From the NCBI RefSeq assembly GCF_001571265.1, contig NZ_BCTL01000026.1:46510-110509 (forward strand): a stretch of 64,000 nt of DNA. The letters run 5' to 3'. Origin of the DNA: Cedecea neteri NBRC 105707 = ATCC 33855. Its GTDB lineage: Bacteria > Pseudomonadota > Gammaproteobacteria > Enterobacterales > Enterobacteriaceae. Below the pieces are notes generated by a model, which did no database searches, was not told the origin of the DNA, and saw nothing but the letters and a program-made list of their open reading frames with translations. How positions within the stretch are numbered: the first letter of the stretch is position 1; each line of letters opens with the position of its first letter. Made by a program: the position numbers and the translations under genes. Shown here piece after piece: positions 30,976-41,635 of the stretch.

Positions 30976-31215
30976 ATGTCATTTGAAGTGTTTGAGAAAC
31001 TGGAAGCAAAAGTTCAGCAGGCGGTTGACACGATTACGTTGTTACAGATGGAAATCGAAGAGCTGAAAGAGAAGAATAACGGTCTGGCTCAGGAAGTTCA
31101 GCAGGCACAAAGCAACCATGAAGAGCTGGTGCGTGAAAACAGCAGCCTGAAAGAACAACAGCACGTCTGGCAGGAGCGTTTGCACGCGCTGCTGGGCAAA
31201 ATGGAAGAAGTGTAA
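30976..31215 (+). CDS. zapB: Cell division protein ZapB
   Basis: Small coiled-coil protein that joins the Z-ring through ZapA and links it to MatP. 79 residues starting at [15 protein letters not shown] after an AGGAGAG site; E. coli has 81. The whole chain has heptad spacing of Leu, Ile and Val with Glu/Lys-rich faces, ending in the conserved LGKMEEV. Convergent with rraA. Confidence 0.95.
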   Translation: MSFEVFEKLEAKVQQAVDTITLLQMEIEELKEKNNGLAQEVQQAQSNHEELVRENSSLKEQQHVWQERLHALLGKMEEV

Positions 31216-31227
31216 TTTCGCTTCCGA

Positions 31228-31258
31228 CAAAAAAGAACGGGCGCCTCAGGCGCCCGTT
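31228..31258. terminator. Bidirectional zapB / rraA terminator
   Basis: AACGGGCGCC (31236-31245), TCA loop, GGCGCCCGTT (31249-31258). An A-rich run at 31228-31234 serves the minus-strand direction. Confidence 0.8.
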
Positions 31259-31277
31259 ATGCTAGCCATCGGCTGGA

Positions 31278-31763
31278 TTATTCAATGTCCAGCGGATCTT
31301 CGGAGAGAATGATGCCGGTATTATCGGCATACAGATGGTCCCCTGAGAAGAAGGTCACGCCACCAAAATTGACGCGAACATCGCTTTCGCCGATGCCTTC
31401 ACCCGCGGAGCCAGCCGGAATGGCGGCAATTGCCTGGATGCCAATATCCAGCTCTTCCAGATCGTCCACCTGACGTACCGCGCCGTAAACCACAATGCCT
31501 TCCCACTCGTTTTGCAGCGCAAGACGAGCCAGTTCTGCATCAATCAGCGCGCGGCGTACCGAACCACCGCCGTCTACCAACAGGACTCGCCCACGGCCAT
31601 TCTCTTCGAGCAGATCGTACAGCAACCCGTTGTCCTCGAAACATTTCACCGTGATGATTTGCCCACCAAATGACGAGCGGCCACCAAAGTTAGAGAACAA
31701 CGGCTCAACGACGTTGACCTCTTCCTGGTAGATGTCACAAAGCTCAGAAGTATCGTATTTCAT
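31278..31763 (-). CDS. rraA: Ribonuclease E activity regulator RraA
   Basis: Trimeric protein that binds RNase E and the degradosome helicases and dampens mRNA decay. 161 residues from [12 protein letters not shown], same as E. coli. The fold once annotated as MenG carries [16 protein letters not shown] and [18 protein letters not shown]. It lies downstream of menA but is not a menaquinone enzyme. Confidence 0.96.
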   Translation of the reverse strand: MKYDTSELCDIYQEEVNVVEPLFSNFGGRSSFGGQIITVKCFEDNGLLYDLLEENGRGRVLLVDGGGSVRRALIDAELARLALQNEWEGIVVYGAVRQVDDLEELDIGIQAIAAIPAGSAGEGIGESDVRVNFGGVTFFSGDHLYADNTGIILSEDPLDIE

Positions 31764-31858
31764 AGGATTAAGGTTCATTTGCTGCAGGAGTTGTCAGTAT
31801 ATCGCGTTCTGTTAACTGTTGGCAAAATCATCAATTGTTAATTGATATTTGTCAGTCA

Positions 31859-32785
31859 TCAGGCGACGGTGCTGAGTACGACGCCCAGAGCAAACAGCAG
31901 ATTCGTCAGCAATGCAGCTTTAACGGTACGTTCCAGCATCGGGCGCATCGCAACGGGATCTTGTTCCCGCACGACATAGGCAGCCTGCTTGAGCAGAAGC
32001 GGCGCTGCCAGAACAAATAGCCATCCCCACAGGCTCTTGAGCCAGATAAGGTTAAACAGGGCGAGGCAGACCAGAGAACCGATGAGCAGACCGGCATGAT
32101 AACGGCGTGCAACAGTGGGCCCCAGGCGCACGGCGAGCGTACTTTTACCGTTTTCACGGTCGCTGTCGATATCACGTAGATTATTGATGTTCAGCACGGC
32201 CGTTGCGAGCAGACCGCAGGCGGTAGCGGGCAGAATGACCAACGGCGCCAGCGAATGAGCCTGCAGATACCAGGTCCCTGCGACGCTAATCCAGCCGAAG
32301 AACACCAGCACAGAAATATCCCCCAGCCCCATATAACCGTAAGGGCGGGTGCCTACGGTGTAGGTAATGGCGGCGACGATAGACAGTACGCCAAGCAGCA
32401 GGAAGCCCATGAAGTCCGCAAAGGTGTGACAGGCGAGGGCGACCAGCGACAGGCCCGACAGACAAATAAGGATGACGGTGATGACCAGCGCACGTTTCAT
32501 CTGCGCCTGAGTAATCATCCCTTTCTGCATCCCGCGCAGCGGCCCAATGCGATCCTCTTTGTCGCTGCCTTTAACCGCATCGCCGTAGTCATTGGCGAGG
32601 TTAGACAGGATTTGCAGCAGCCCGGCGGTCAACAGCGCCAGCAGCGCCACGGCAGGGTCAAATACGCCTTGCCAGTAGGCCAGGGCCGAGCCGCAGACGA
32701 TGGAAGCAAATGCCAGAGGCAGCGTGCGTGGGCGAAGACTTTCCAGCCAGGCCTGGGTGACACTTGTAGGTTGCGAATCGCTCAT
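31859..32785 (-). CDS. menA: 1,4-dihydroxy-2-naphthoate polyprenyltransferase
   Basis: Attaches the octaprenyl chain to DHNA, giving demethylmenaquinone. UbiA-family inner-membrane protein of 308 residues with about eight or nine helices. Asp-rich motif NDYGDAVKGSDKEDR is near residue 65 and the second motif NNLRDIDSDRENGK near 200 binds the prenyl diphosphate with Mg2+. It follows hslVU after a terminator. Confidence 0.95.
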   Translation of the reverse strand: MSDSQPTSVTQAWLESLRPRTLPLAFASIVCGSALAYWQGVFDPAVALLALLTAGLLQILSNLANDYGDAVKGSDKEDRIGPLRGMQKGMITQAQMKRALVITVILICLSGLSLVALACHTFADFMGFLLLGVLSIVAAITYTVGTRPYGYMGLGDISVLVFFGWISVAGTWYLQAHSLAPLVILPATACGLLATAVLNINNLRDIDSDRENGKSTLAVRLGPTVARRYHAGLLIGSLVCLALFNLIWLKSLWGWLFVLAAPLLLKQAAYVVREQDPVAMRPMLERTVKAALLTNLLFALGVVLSTVA

Positions 32786-32813
32786 TATTTGGTTGCCAAC
32801 TTAGATAAAAAAA

Positions 32814-32833
32814 TGGAGGGCATAAGCCCTCCA
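32814..32833 (-). terminator. hslVU terminator
   Basis: TGGAGGGC (32814-32821), ATAA, GCCCTCCA (32826-32833). The A-run at 32807-32813 supplies the T-run for the minus strand. Confidence 0.8.
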
Positions 32834-32862
32834 CTTCAAATGAAGAAAATGCGTTAGCCGGA

Positions 32863-34197
32863 TTATAGGATAAAACGGCTCAGGTCTTCATCTGCAACCA
32901 ACTCATCCAGATGTTTGCCGACGTATTCGGCGTCGATCAGGATGGACTGGCCATCTAACTCGCTGGCGTCATAGGAGATATCTTCCATCAGACGTTCAAG
33001 TACGGTGTGCAGACGACGAGCACCGATGTTTTCGGTTGATTCGTTCACCTGCCAGGCCGCCTGAGCAATACGACGGATACCGTCCTCGGTAAAGTCGATG
33101 TTCACGCCTTCGGTCGCCATCAGCGCTTTGTACTGTACGGTCACAGAGGCGTTTGGCTCGGTCAGGATGCGTTCAAAGTCGTCAACCGTCAGCGCCTGCA
33201 GCTCAACGCGAATCGGCAGACGACCCTGCAGCTCAGGAATAAGGTCTGACGGGCTGGCAACCTGGAATGCGCCGGACGCGATGAATAGAATGTGGTCAGT
33301 TTTCACCATGCCGTGCTTGGTGGAGACGGTGCAGCCTTCTACCAGCGGCAGCAGGTCACGCTGTACGCCTTCGCGGGACACATCCGGGCCGGAGCTATTG
33401 CCACCGCGCTTACAAATTTTGTCGATTTCGTCGATAAACACGATCCCGTGCTGCTCAACCGCGTCGATGGCGTCCTGCTTCAGCTCTTCCGGGTTCACCA
33501 GTTTCGCCGCTTCTTCTTCCACCAGCAGCTTCATCGCATCTTTGATTTTCAGCTTGCGTGGTTTCTGCTTTTGGCCGCCCAGGTTCTGGAACATGGACTG
33601 CAGCTGGCTGGTCATTTCTTCCATGCCAGGAGGAGCCATGATTTCGACACCCATTGGTGCCGCGGCGAGATCGATTTCAATCTCTTTGTCATCCAACTGG
33701 CCTTCACGCAGTTTCTTGCGGAACGACTGGCGAGCCGCAGAAGGTTCCTGCTGAGCTTCAGACTGGCCCCAGTTATTCTTCGCTGGCGGGATCAGCACGT
33801 CGAGAATACGCTCTTCGGCCATCTCTTCGGCGCGGTAGCGGTTCTTTTCGATAGACTGCATGCGTACCATTTTGACTGCGGCATCGGTTAGATCGCGGAT
33901 AATAGAGTCCACTTCTTTACCCACATAGCCTACTTCGGTGAATTTGGTCGCTTCAACCTTGATGAACGGCGCGTTGGCCAATTTTGCCAGACGGCGGGCA
34001 ATTTCGGTTTTACCCACGCCGGTTGGGCCGATCATCAGAATATTTTTAGGGGTAACTTCATGGCGCAGCTCTTCATCAAGCTGCATACGGCGCCAGCGGT
34101 TACGTAAGGCGATAGCGACGGAGCGCTTAGCGTTGTCCTGGCCGATAATGTGTTTATTCAGCTCGCTAACAATTTCGCGTGGGGTCATTTCAGACAT
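32863..34197 (-). CDS. hslU: ATP-dependent protease ATPase subunit HslU
   Basis: AAA+ unfoldase that feeds substrates into HslV. 444 residues. Walker [13 protein letters not shown] near residue 57, Walker B VFIDEID near 253, an inserted I domain between them, and sensor 2 with [11 protein letters not shown] near 392. The C-terminal DLSRFIL tail docks into HslV. It lies 9 bases after hslV and shares its heat-shock promoter. Confidence 0.98.
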   Translation of the reverse strand: MSEMTPREIVSELNKHIIGQDNAKRSVAIALRNRWRRMQLDEELRHEVTPKNILMIGPTGVGKTEIARRLAKLANAPFIKVEATKFTEVGYVGKEVDSIIRDLTDAAVKMVRMQSIEKNRYRAEEMAEERILDVLIPPAKNNWGQSEAQQEPSAARQSFRKKLREGQLDDKEIEIDLAAAPMGVEIMAPPGMEEMTSQLQSMFQNLGGQKQKPRKLKIKDAMKLLVEEEAAKLVNPEELKQDAIDAVEQHGIVFIDEIDKICKRGGNSSGPDVSREGVQRDLLPLVEGCTVSTKHGMVKTDHILFIASGAFQVASPSDLIPELQGRLPIRVELQALTVDDFERILTEPNASVTVQYKALMATEGVNIDFTEDGIRRIAQAAWQVNESTENIGARRLHTVLERLMEDISYDASELDGQSILIDAEYVGKHLDELVADEDLSRFIL

Positions 34198-34206
34198 GGG
34201 AGATCC

Positions 34207-34737
34207 TTACGCTTTAGACGGTAATTCTTCGATGGTATGGAAGTGGTTGGTATAAACGCAGATATCACCTGCAATATCCAACGCTTTCACGGCGATATCG
34301 CGCGCGCCCATTTCGGTATTTTCCAGAAGGGCACGGGCTGCGGCCTGGGCGTACGGGCCGCCTGAGCCAATGGCAATCAGATCGTTTTCAGGCTGGATGA
34401 CATCGCCGTTACCGGTGATGATCAGAGAGGAATTCTCGTCAGCCACGGCCAGCAGCGCTTCCAGCTTGCGCAGCATGCGGTCGGTACGCCAGTCCTTCGC
34501 CAGCTCAACGGCGGCTTTAACCAGGTGACCCTGGTGCATTTCCAGCTTGCGCTCAAAAAGTTCGAACAGCGTGAAGGCATCCGCAGTACCGCCGGCAAAA
34601 CCCGCGATCACTTTATCGTTGTACAGGCGACGTACTTTTTTGACGTTACCTTTCATGACGGTATTACCCAGCGTGGCCTGGCCATCGCCGGCAATAACCA
34701 CATGGCCGTTACGACGTACACTTACTATTGTTGTCAC
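34207..34737 (-). CDS. hslV: ATP-dependent protease proteolytic subunit HslV
   Basis: Threonine protease related to proteasome beta subunits; dodecamer with HslU. 176 residues. After Met removal, Thr is the nucleophile (MTTIVSVRR), with the catalytic Lys in VKKVRRLY and [14 protein letters not shown] downstream. First gene of the operon, preceded by a sigma-32 promoter and a 5' leader hairpin. Confidence 0.98.
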   Translation of the reverse strand: MTTIVSVRRNGHVVIAGDGQATLGNTVMKGNVKKVRRLYNDKVIAGFAGGTADAFTLFELFERKLEMHQGHLVKAAVELAKDWRTDRMLRKLEALLAVADENSSLIITGNGDVIQPENDLIAIGSGGPYAQAAARALLENTEMGARDIAVKALDIAGDICVYTNHFHTIEELPSKA

Positions 34738-34769
34738 GATCGGACCCCTTTTGCATCAGCTAAACAGGA

Positions 34770-34790
34770 GCCCTGCGCGGTGCGCAGGGC
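34770..34790 (-). promoter_or_regulatory. hslV 5' leader hairpin
   Basis: GCCCTGCGC, GGT, GCGCAGGGC form a nine-pair stem with a three-base loop in the untranslated leader. In E. coli a leader stem-loop stabilises hslVU mRNA. Confidence 0.6.
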
Positions 34791-34802
34791 CTAATGCCAT
34801 TA

Positions 34803-34830
34803 TAAATGGGGGGCAATTTTGGGGTTTCAA
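34803..34830 (-). promoter_or_regulatory. Heat-shock (sigma-32) promoter of hslVU
   Basis: On the minus strand TTGAAA (34825-34830) is followed 14 bases later by the -10-like CCCATTTA (34803-34810), preceded by more C. This matches the sigma-32 pattern CTTGAAA...CCCCATNT. The -35 element overlaps the ftsN stop codon. Confidence 0.8.
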
Positions 34831-35867
34831 CCCCCGGCGGCAAGACGAATACAGCTGTTATGTCCAGCCATCTTCAGCCGATTGATGGTGCCGTCGGCAT
34901 TGTCTTTACCTTTGATTGGCCCAATGACGACGCGGTTCCAGCCGTTATTGGTGGTAATGCGGGAGTCAAAACCTTCAAATGCCAGCTGAGCACGAACGGT
35001 TTCCGCCTGCTCGCTGCCTTTAAACGAACCACACTGCACCATCCAGCGTTTTTCGTCTTTTTTCTCCTGAGCCGCAGGAGCCTGCTTAGCCACTTCCGGT
35101 TCACGCGTTATTGGCGCAGGCTGAGCTTCACGCTGAACCGGTTTGGTTTGCTGTGGCGCTTTTTGCTGGCTGTGCGGCGGCGTCTGCAGCAGATCCTGAT
35201 AAGGCTGCTGATTATTTGCCGTTGAGGTTTTCGGCTGTTGCTGCGGCACGGCTTTTGGCTGCTGATAAGGCTGCGTGGTTTGCTGTGTGTTACGTGGCTG
35301 CTGGTATGGCTGCTCCGCTACACGCTGCTGAACGCGAGGCTGCTGCGTTTGCGTATTCCACTGCTGCTGTGCAGGCTGAGTTTGCTGAACAATCTGTTTC
35401 TGGCGCTGCAGCGTTTGCTGGCGCTGGGCAGGGGTTTGCTCATTCCACGGCACTTCATTCAGCTGCGTTGGCTGCTGGCGCATATCAGCCTGCATTTGCT
35501 CCAGCAACTGACGCTGTTCGTTGGTGAGCTGATTTTGGTTCATGACTTCGCCGCCGGCGGTAGGTTCGGTAGGTGCACGTACGCCAGGCTGGCGGTTCTC
35601 CAGCTCTTTAATGTAACGCCAGCGCTCTTCCGGTTTTGGCGGCAGGCCATTGCCGGTCACTTTGTGGCCGGGAAGCGCGTCAATCTCTTCTTTCTTATGG
35701 TGAGTAATAAAGTAAAGAGCACCGACAAAGGCCACCACGACTGCGGCCGCAATGGCAACCATCGTCGGAGAGACGGAGGGCAGACTACGTTGCTTTTTGC
35801 GGGGTGTACTTTTTTTGCGCCGCGTCCCTGCCGATTGCCCGCGGCTTACATAATCTCGTTGTGCCAC
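34827..35867 (-). CDS. ftsN: Cell division protein FtsN
   Basis: Late divisome protein that triggers septal peptidoglycan synthesis. 346 residues, somewhat longer than E. coli (319). Cytoplasmic basic N-terminus, one membrane helix (about 31-52), a long Gln/Pro-rich periplasmic linker (about 110-265), then a C-terminal SPOR domain (about 272-346). The SPOR cysteines (MVQCGSF and HNSCIRL) that form a disulfide are kept. The extra length is in the Q-rich linker. Lies between cytR and hslV. Confidence 0.96.
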   Translation of the reverse strand: MAQRDYVSRGQSAGTRRKKSTPRKKQRSLPSVSPTMVAIAAAVVVAFVGALYFITHHKKEEIDALPGHKVTGNGLPPKPEERWRYIKELENRQPGVRAPTEPTAGGEVMNQNQLTNEQRQLLEQMQADMRQQPTQLNEVPWNEQTPAQRQQTLQRQKQIVQQTQPAQQQWNTQTQQPRVQQRVAEQPYQQPRNTQQTTQPYQQPKAVPQQQPKTSTANNQQPYQDLLQTPPHSQQKAPQQTKPVQREAQPAPITREPEVAKQAPAAQEKKDEKRWMVQCGSFKGSEQAETVRAQLAFEGFDSRITTNNGWNRVVIGPIKGKDNADGTINRLKMAGHNSCIRLAAGG

Positions 35868-35956
35868 TATCGTTTCGCTGTCTTTATTCGTTTATCAGTC
35901 CGCCATGTTACTTAAGGGGCGGGGCTTTGACCAGTTTATGCAGTCTTAAAAACGGC

Positions 35957-36991
35957 TCAATTTCTGCTGCCGGGCGCGGCGGTGCTGCCTCGCTCAATAA
36001 GATCGCAGTCCAGCAGGCGTGAGCCGCTGTTAACGTTTTGGCCGTTCATGTTGTCCAGCAATAGCAGCATAGCTTCCTTACCAATATCGAAACGGGGTTG
36101 TGCGACGGTGGTGAGGGGCGGGTCACAGAACTGCGACAAGGCGATGTCATCGAAGCCCATAATTGATAAATCTTCCGGCACTTTCAGCCCGCTACGCTTC
36201 GCCTGAGACAGCGCACCTAGCGCCATCACGTCGCTATGGCAGAAGATGGCGGTTGGGGGTTCCGGTAGAGCAATAAGCTGTGCCAGCGCTGCGGCGCCTG
36301 CTTCATAGGTGAAATCACCGCGTGCAATATAGTGAGGATCGACGACGATGCCGTTGCGGCGAAGTGCCTGAACGTATCCCTGTAAACGATAATGGCAAAG
36401 CGGCATTTCTTCGGGACCGGCGATACAGGCGATGCGCTTATGCCCAAGCTCTTGCAGATAGTAAACGGCGTTAAAGGCGGCGGTCAGGTTGTCGATATGC
36501 ACCGTGGGCAGCTCCAGCTCAGGTGCAAATTCATTGGCCATTACCATCGGCGGCAGGTTGCGTTGCTCTTCTTTGCTGGCGTCAAACGGCAGGCGCGAGC
36601 CCAGCAGCAACATGCCATCAATTTGTTTGGTGATGATCAGATCGATAAAGGTTTTTTCCTGCTGATTTTGATGGGCGCAATCGCCAATCAGCACGAGGTA
36701 GCCGTGTGAAGCTGCGGTGACTTCAATACCGCGAATGATTTCGCTGAAAAACGGATCGCAGATATCCGGCACGATGACCAGAATAGTGCGTGATTCGCTG
36801 CGCTTGATGTTACGCCCCAGAGAATGAGGCAAATACCCCACTTCAATCGCCGCCTGTTCCACGCGATTACGGGTGCTTTGTGAAACTTTGTCTGGGTTCA
36901 TTAAGGCGCGGGATACCGTTGCAGTAGACACTTTTGCCTGCACGGCGACATCTTTCATGGTGGCATTCACCACCGGTTTCTTCGGCTTCAC
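35957..36991 (-). CDS. cytR: LacI-family transcriptional repressor CytR
   Basis: Represses nucleoside uptake and catabolism genes together with CRP and is released by cytidine. 344 residues: N-terminal helix-turn-helix (MKDVAVQAKVSTATVSRAL) and hinge helix, then a periplasmic-binding-protein-like effector domain. AT-rich upstream sequence with TGTGA-type CRP half sites (for example around 37099) fits known CRP activation. Followed by ftsN in the same direction. Confidence 0.95.
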   Translation of the reverse strand: MKPKKPVVNATMKDVAVQAKVSTATVSRALMNPDKVSQSTRNRVEQAAIEVGYLPHSLGRNIKRSESRTILVIVPDICDPFFSEIIRGIEVTAASHGYLVLIGDCAHQNQQEKTFIDLIITKQIDGMLLLGSRLPFDASKEEQRNLPPMVMANEFAPELELPTVHIDNLTAAFNAVYYLQELGHKRIACIAGPEEMPLCHYRLQGYVQALRRNGIVVDPHYIARGDFTYEAGAAALAQLIALPEPPTAIFCHSDVMALGALSQAKRSGLKVPEDLSIMGFDDIALSQFCDPPLTTVAQPRFDIGKEAMLLLLDNMNGQNVNSGSRLLDCDLIERGSTAAPGSRN

Positions 36992-37152
36992 TTCTTCTCC
37001 TCACATGCACGCCGCTATCGTCAACACTCCTGTGTGTCTGACAGTCATCACATTCTTAGCAGAAGTTGGCTGTAAGCGGTTACAAATTTTTCACAAGAAA
37101 TGTGATGAGTATTAGATTTTTCGATCGGCTTCGCATAACCAGCCCGATTGTG

Positions 37153-39381
<2,229 letters not shown>

Positions 39382-39557
39382 TTAGTGTACACTGTGTGCT
39401 TGCAAAATTGCGGATCAGTTTGCACCGGCTGAGTAATTTCTGTATGATTCGCCGCCTTTGATGCGCAGTTTTGGTATCGAAAAACCTAATTTATTAACAT
39501 CGCGTGGTGTCTGGCGTTAGGGCTGGAAGAGCGACGCGGCCTTTACCGAGGTTTACC

Positions 39558-39773
39558 ATGAAAAAAGATATCCATCCTAAATACGAAGAAATTACTGCAA
39601 ACTGCTCTTGCGGTAATGTTATCAAGATCCGCTCCACCGTAGGTCACGATCTGAACCTGGACGTATGTGGTCAGTGCCACCCGTTCTACACTGGTAAACA
39701 GCGTGATGTTGCTACCGGCGGCCGTGTTGATCGCTTCAACAAGCGCTTCAGCGTACCAGGCGCGAAAAAATAA
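39558..39773 (+). CDS. rpmE: 50S ribosomal protein L31 (zinc-binding form)
   Basis: 71 residues from [12 protein letters not shown]. The zinc cysteines C16 and C18 (CSCG) and C37 and the CH pair (VCGQCHPF) are present, so this is the C+ type. An earlier in-frame start at 39504 would add 18 residues without homology. In E. coli the L31 protein represses its own mRNA through the leader; the leader here (about 39490-39557) is structured and GC-rich. Confidence 0.96.
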   Translation: MKKDIHPKYEEITANCSCGNVIKIRSTVGHDLNLDVCGQCHPFYTGKQRDVATGGRVDRFNKRFSVPGAKK

Positions 39774-39793
39774 GTTTCGCACACTGGAAAGAG

Positions 39794-39819
39794 AAAGGCG
39801 CCCTGAAGGCGCCTTTTTT
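39794..39819 (+). terminator. rpmE terminator
   Basis: GGCGCC (39797-39802), CTGAA, GGCGCC (39808-39813), flanked by AAA and six T. Confidence 0.85.
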
Positions 39820-39847
39820 GTGTCTGTTATCCGGCAAACAATAAGAA

Positions 39848-39867
39848 AAGGCGCCCGCAGACGCCTT
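39848..39867 (-). terminator. metJ terminator
   Basis: AAGGCG (39848-39853) pairs with CGCCTT (39862-39867); read on the minus strand it ends in TTTTCTTATT. Confidence 0.65.
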
Positions 39868-39878
39868 AACCACAAGTC

Positions 39879-40196
39879 TTAATATTCCCACGTATCCGGA
39901 TCGATCCCCAGTTCACGCATGATGACCTTGGCATCTTCCGGGATTTCATCGCTGCGTTCTTTACGCAGGTCAGCATCGTTCGGCAGCGGTTGGCCGGTGA
40001 ACGCGTGCAAAAAAGCTTCACACAGCAGTTCACTGTTGGTCGCATGACGCAGGTTATTCACCTGGCGACGCGTGCGCTCGTCGGTGAGGATCTTCAACAC
40101 TTTCAGAGGAATGGAAACCGTAATTTTCTTTACTTGTTCACTCTTCTTACCGTGCTCAGCGTAGGGGCTGATATATTCGCCGCTCCATTCAGCCAT
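39879..40196 (-). CDS. metJ: Methionine repressor MetJ
   Basis: Dimeric ribbon-helix-helix repressor; with S-adenosylmethionine it binds tandem 8-base met boxes. 105 residues from [18 protein letters not shown]; upstream in-frame codons are non-homologous. The DNA-contacting strand is [11 protein letters not shown]. Divergent from metB, with met boxes in the shared gap. E. coli has yiiX between rpmE and metJ; it is missing here. Confidence 0.97.
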   Translation of the reverse strand: MAEWSGEYISPYAEHGKKSEQVKKITVSIPLKVLKILTDERTRRQVNNLRHATNSELLCEAFLHAFTGQPLPNDADLRKERSDEIPEDAKVIMRELGIDPDTWEY

Positions 40197-40387
40197 GAGA
40201 TACCTTAATCCTCTTAATCTATGAAAATGTGCCAAAGCCGGATGAATCCACGGCGTTGACGATTATCTCTTTTAGTGTACAGCGTAGGATAACCCTTTCC
40301 TGAGCGCGAAACTCAGACGCATACACTCTAAAACGCATAATTTTAACGGCTATTTGCCTTTTGCTCAATCTATACGCAAAGAAGTTT

Positions 40388-40411
40388 AGATGTCCAGATG
40401 TATTGACGTCT
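40388..40411. promoter_or_regulatory. Met boxes (MetJ operator) between metJ and metB
   Basis: Three tandem 8-mers AGATGTCC, AGATGTAT and TGACGTCT resemble the AGACGTCT consensus. A weaker fourth may precede at 40380-40387. Confidence 0.85.
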
Positions 40412-40472
40412 ATACTGCGGTTGTTTACTCTGATGCCTGACTTTTATTCGACCAGCAAGGATCGGGCACACC

Positions 40473-41633
40473 ATGACGCGTAAACAGGCAACCATCGCAG
40501 TTCGTAGCGGTTTGAATGATGACGAGCAATACGGCTGCGTCGTTCCACCTATCCATCTGTCCAGCACCTATAACTTTACCGGCTTTAATGAACCGCGTGC
40601 CCATGACTATTCACGCCGGGGTAACCCAACGCGCGACGTTGTACAGCGGGCGTTGGCTGAGCTGGAAGGTGGAGCAGGGGCAGTAATGACCAATACCGGC
40701 ATGTCCGCCATTCACCTGGTCACCACCGTATTCCTCAAACCTGGCGACCTGCTGGTTGCGCCTCACGACTGTTATGGGGGCAGCTATCGTCTGTTTGATA
40801 GTCTTGCAAAACGTGGGGCTTATCGCGTTTTATTCGTCGATCAGAACGATGAAGAAGCTTTAAAATCTGCGCTGGCGGAAAAACCAAAGCTGGTGCTGGT
40901 AGAAAGTCCAAGTAATCCATTGTTGCGCGTCGTGGATATTGCGAAAATCTGCGCCGCAGCACGTGAAGTAGGCGCGATTAGCGTGGTGGATAACACCTTC
41001 CTGAGCCCGGCACTGCAAAACCCGCTGGCGCTTGGAGCCGATCTGGTTCTTCACTCTTGCACCAAGTATCTCAACGGCCATTCGGACGTGGTTGCAGGCG
41101 TGGTGATTGCAAAAGATCCTGCCACGGTCACCGAACTGGCATGGTGGGCGAATAACATTGGCGTGACCGGCAGCGCATTTGACAGCTACCTGCTGCTGCG
41201 CGGCCTGCGTACCTTATCGCCGCGTATGGAAGTGGCTCAGCGTAATGCTTTAGCTATTGTTGAACTTCTCAAGCAGCAACCGCTGGTGAAAAAGCTGTAT
41301 CATCCTTCACTGCCGGAAAACCAGGGCCACGAGATTGCCGCCCGTCAGCAAAAAGGGTTTGGCGCGATGCTTAGCTTTGAGCTGGACGGTGACGAGCAAA
41401 CGCTGCGTCGTTTCTTGGGGGCGCTGTCGCTGTTTACCCTGGCTGAATCGCTGGGGGGTGTGGAAAGCTTGATTTCTCACGCCGCAACCATGACCCATGC
41501 GGGCATGGCGCCGGAGGCGCGGGCCGCCGCCGGCATTTCTGAGACGCTGCTACGCGTTTCAACAGGTATAGAAGATAGTGAAGATTTAATTGCCGATCTG
41601 GAAAATGCCTTCCGGGTCGCTGCCGAGGGGTAA
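40473..41633 (+). CDS. metB: Cystathionine gamma-synthase
   Basis: PLP enzyme joining O-succinylhomoserine and cysteine to cystathionine, first sulfur step of methionine synthesis. 386 residues. Tyr/Arg motif YSRRGNPTR near residue 46 and the PLP lysine in LHSCTKYLNGHSD near 198. Only two bases separate its stop from metL. Controlled by the MetJ operator upstream. Confidence 0.97.
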   Translation: MTRKQATIAVRSGLNDDEQYGCVVPPIHLSSTYNFTGFNEPRAHDYSRRGNPTRDVVQRALAELEGGAGAVMTNTGMSAIHLVTTVFLKPGDLLVAPHDCYGGSYRLFDSLAKRGAYRVLFVDQNDEEALKSALAEKPKLVLVESPSNPLLRVVDIAKICAAAREVGAISVVDNTFLSPALQNPLALGADLVLHSCTKYLNGHSDVVAGVVIAKDPATVTELAWWANNIGVTGSAFDSYLLLRGLRTLSPRMEVAQRNALAIVELLKQQPLVKKLYHPSLPENQGHEIAARQQKGFGAMLSFELDGDEQTLRRFLGALSLFTLAESLGGVESLISHAATMTHAGMAPEARAAAGISETLLRVSTGIEDSEDLIADLENAFRVAAEG

Positions 41634-41635
41634 GC

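Noticed and set aside
35238..35915. 225-residue Leu/Arg-rich frame antisense to ftsN
   Set aside because: Low-complexity product produced by the reverse of the Gln-codon runs in ftsN.
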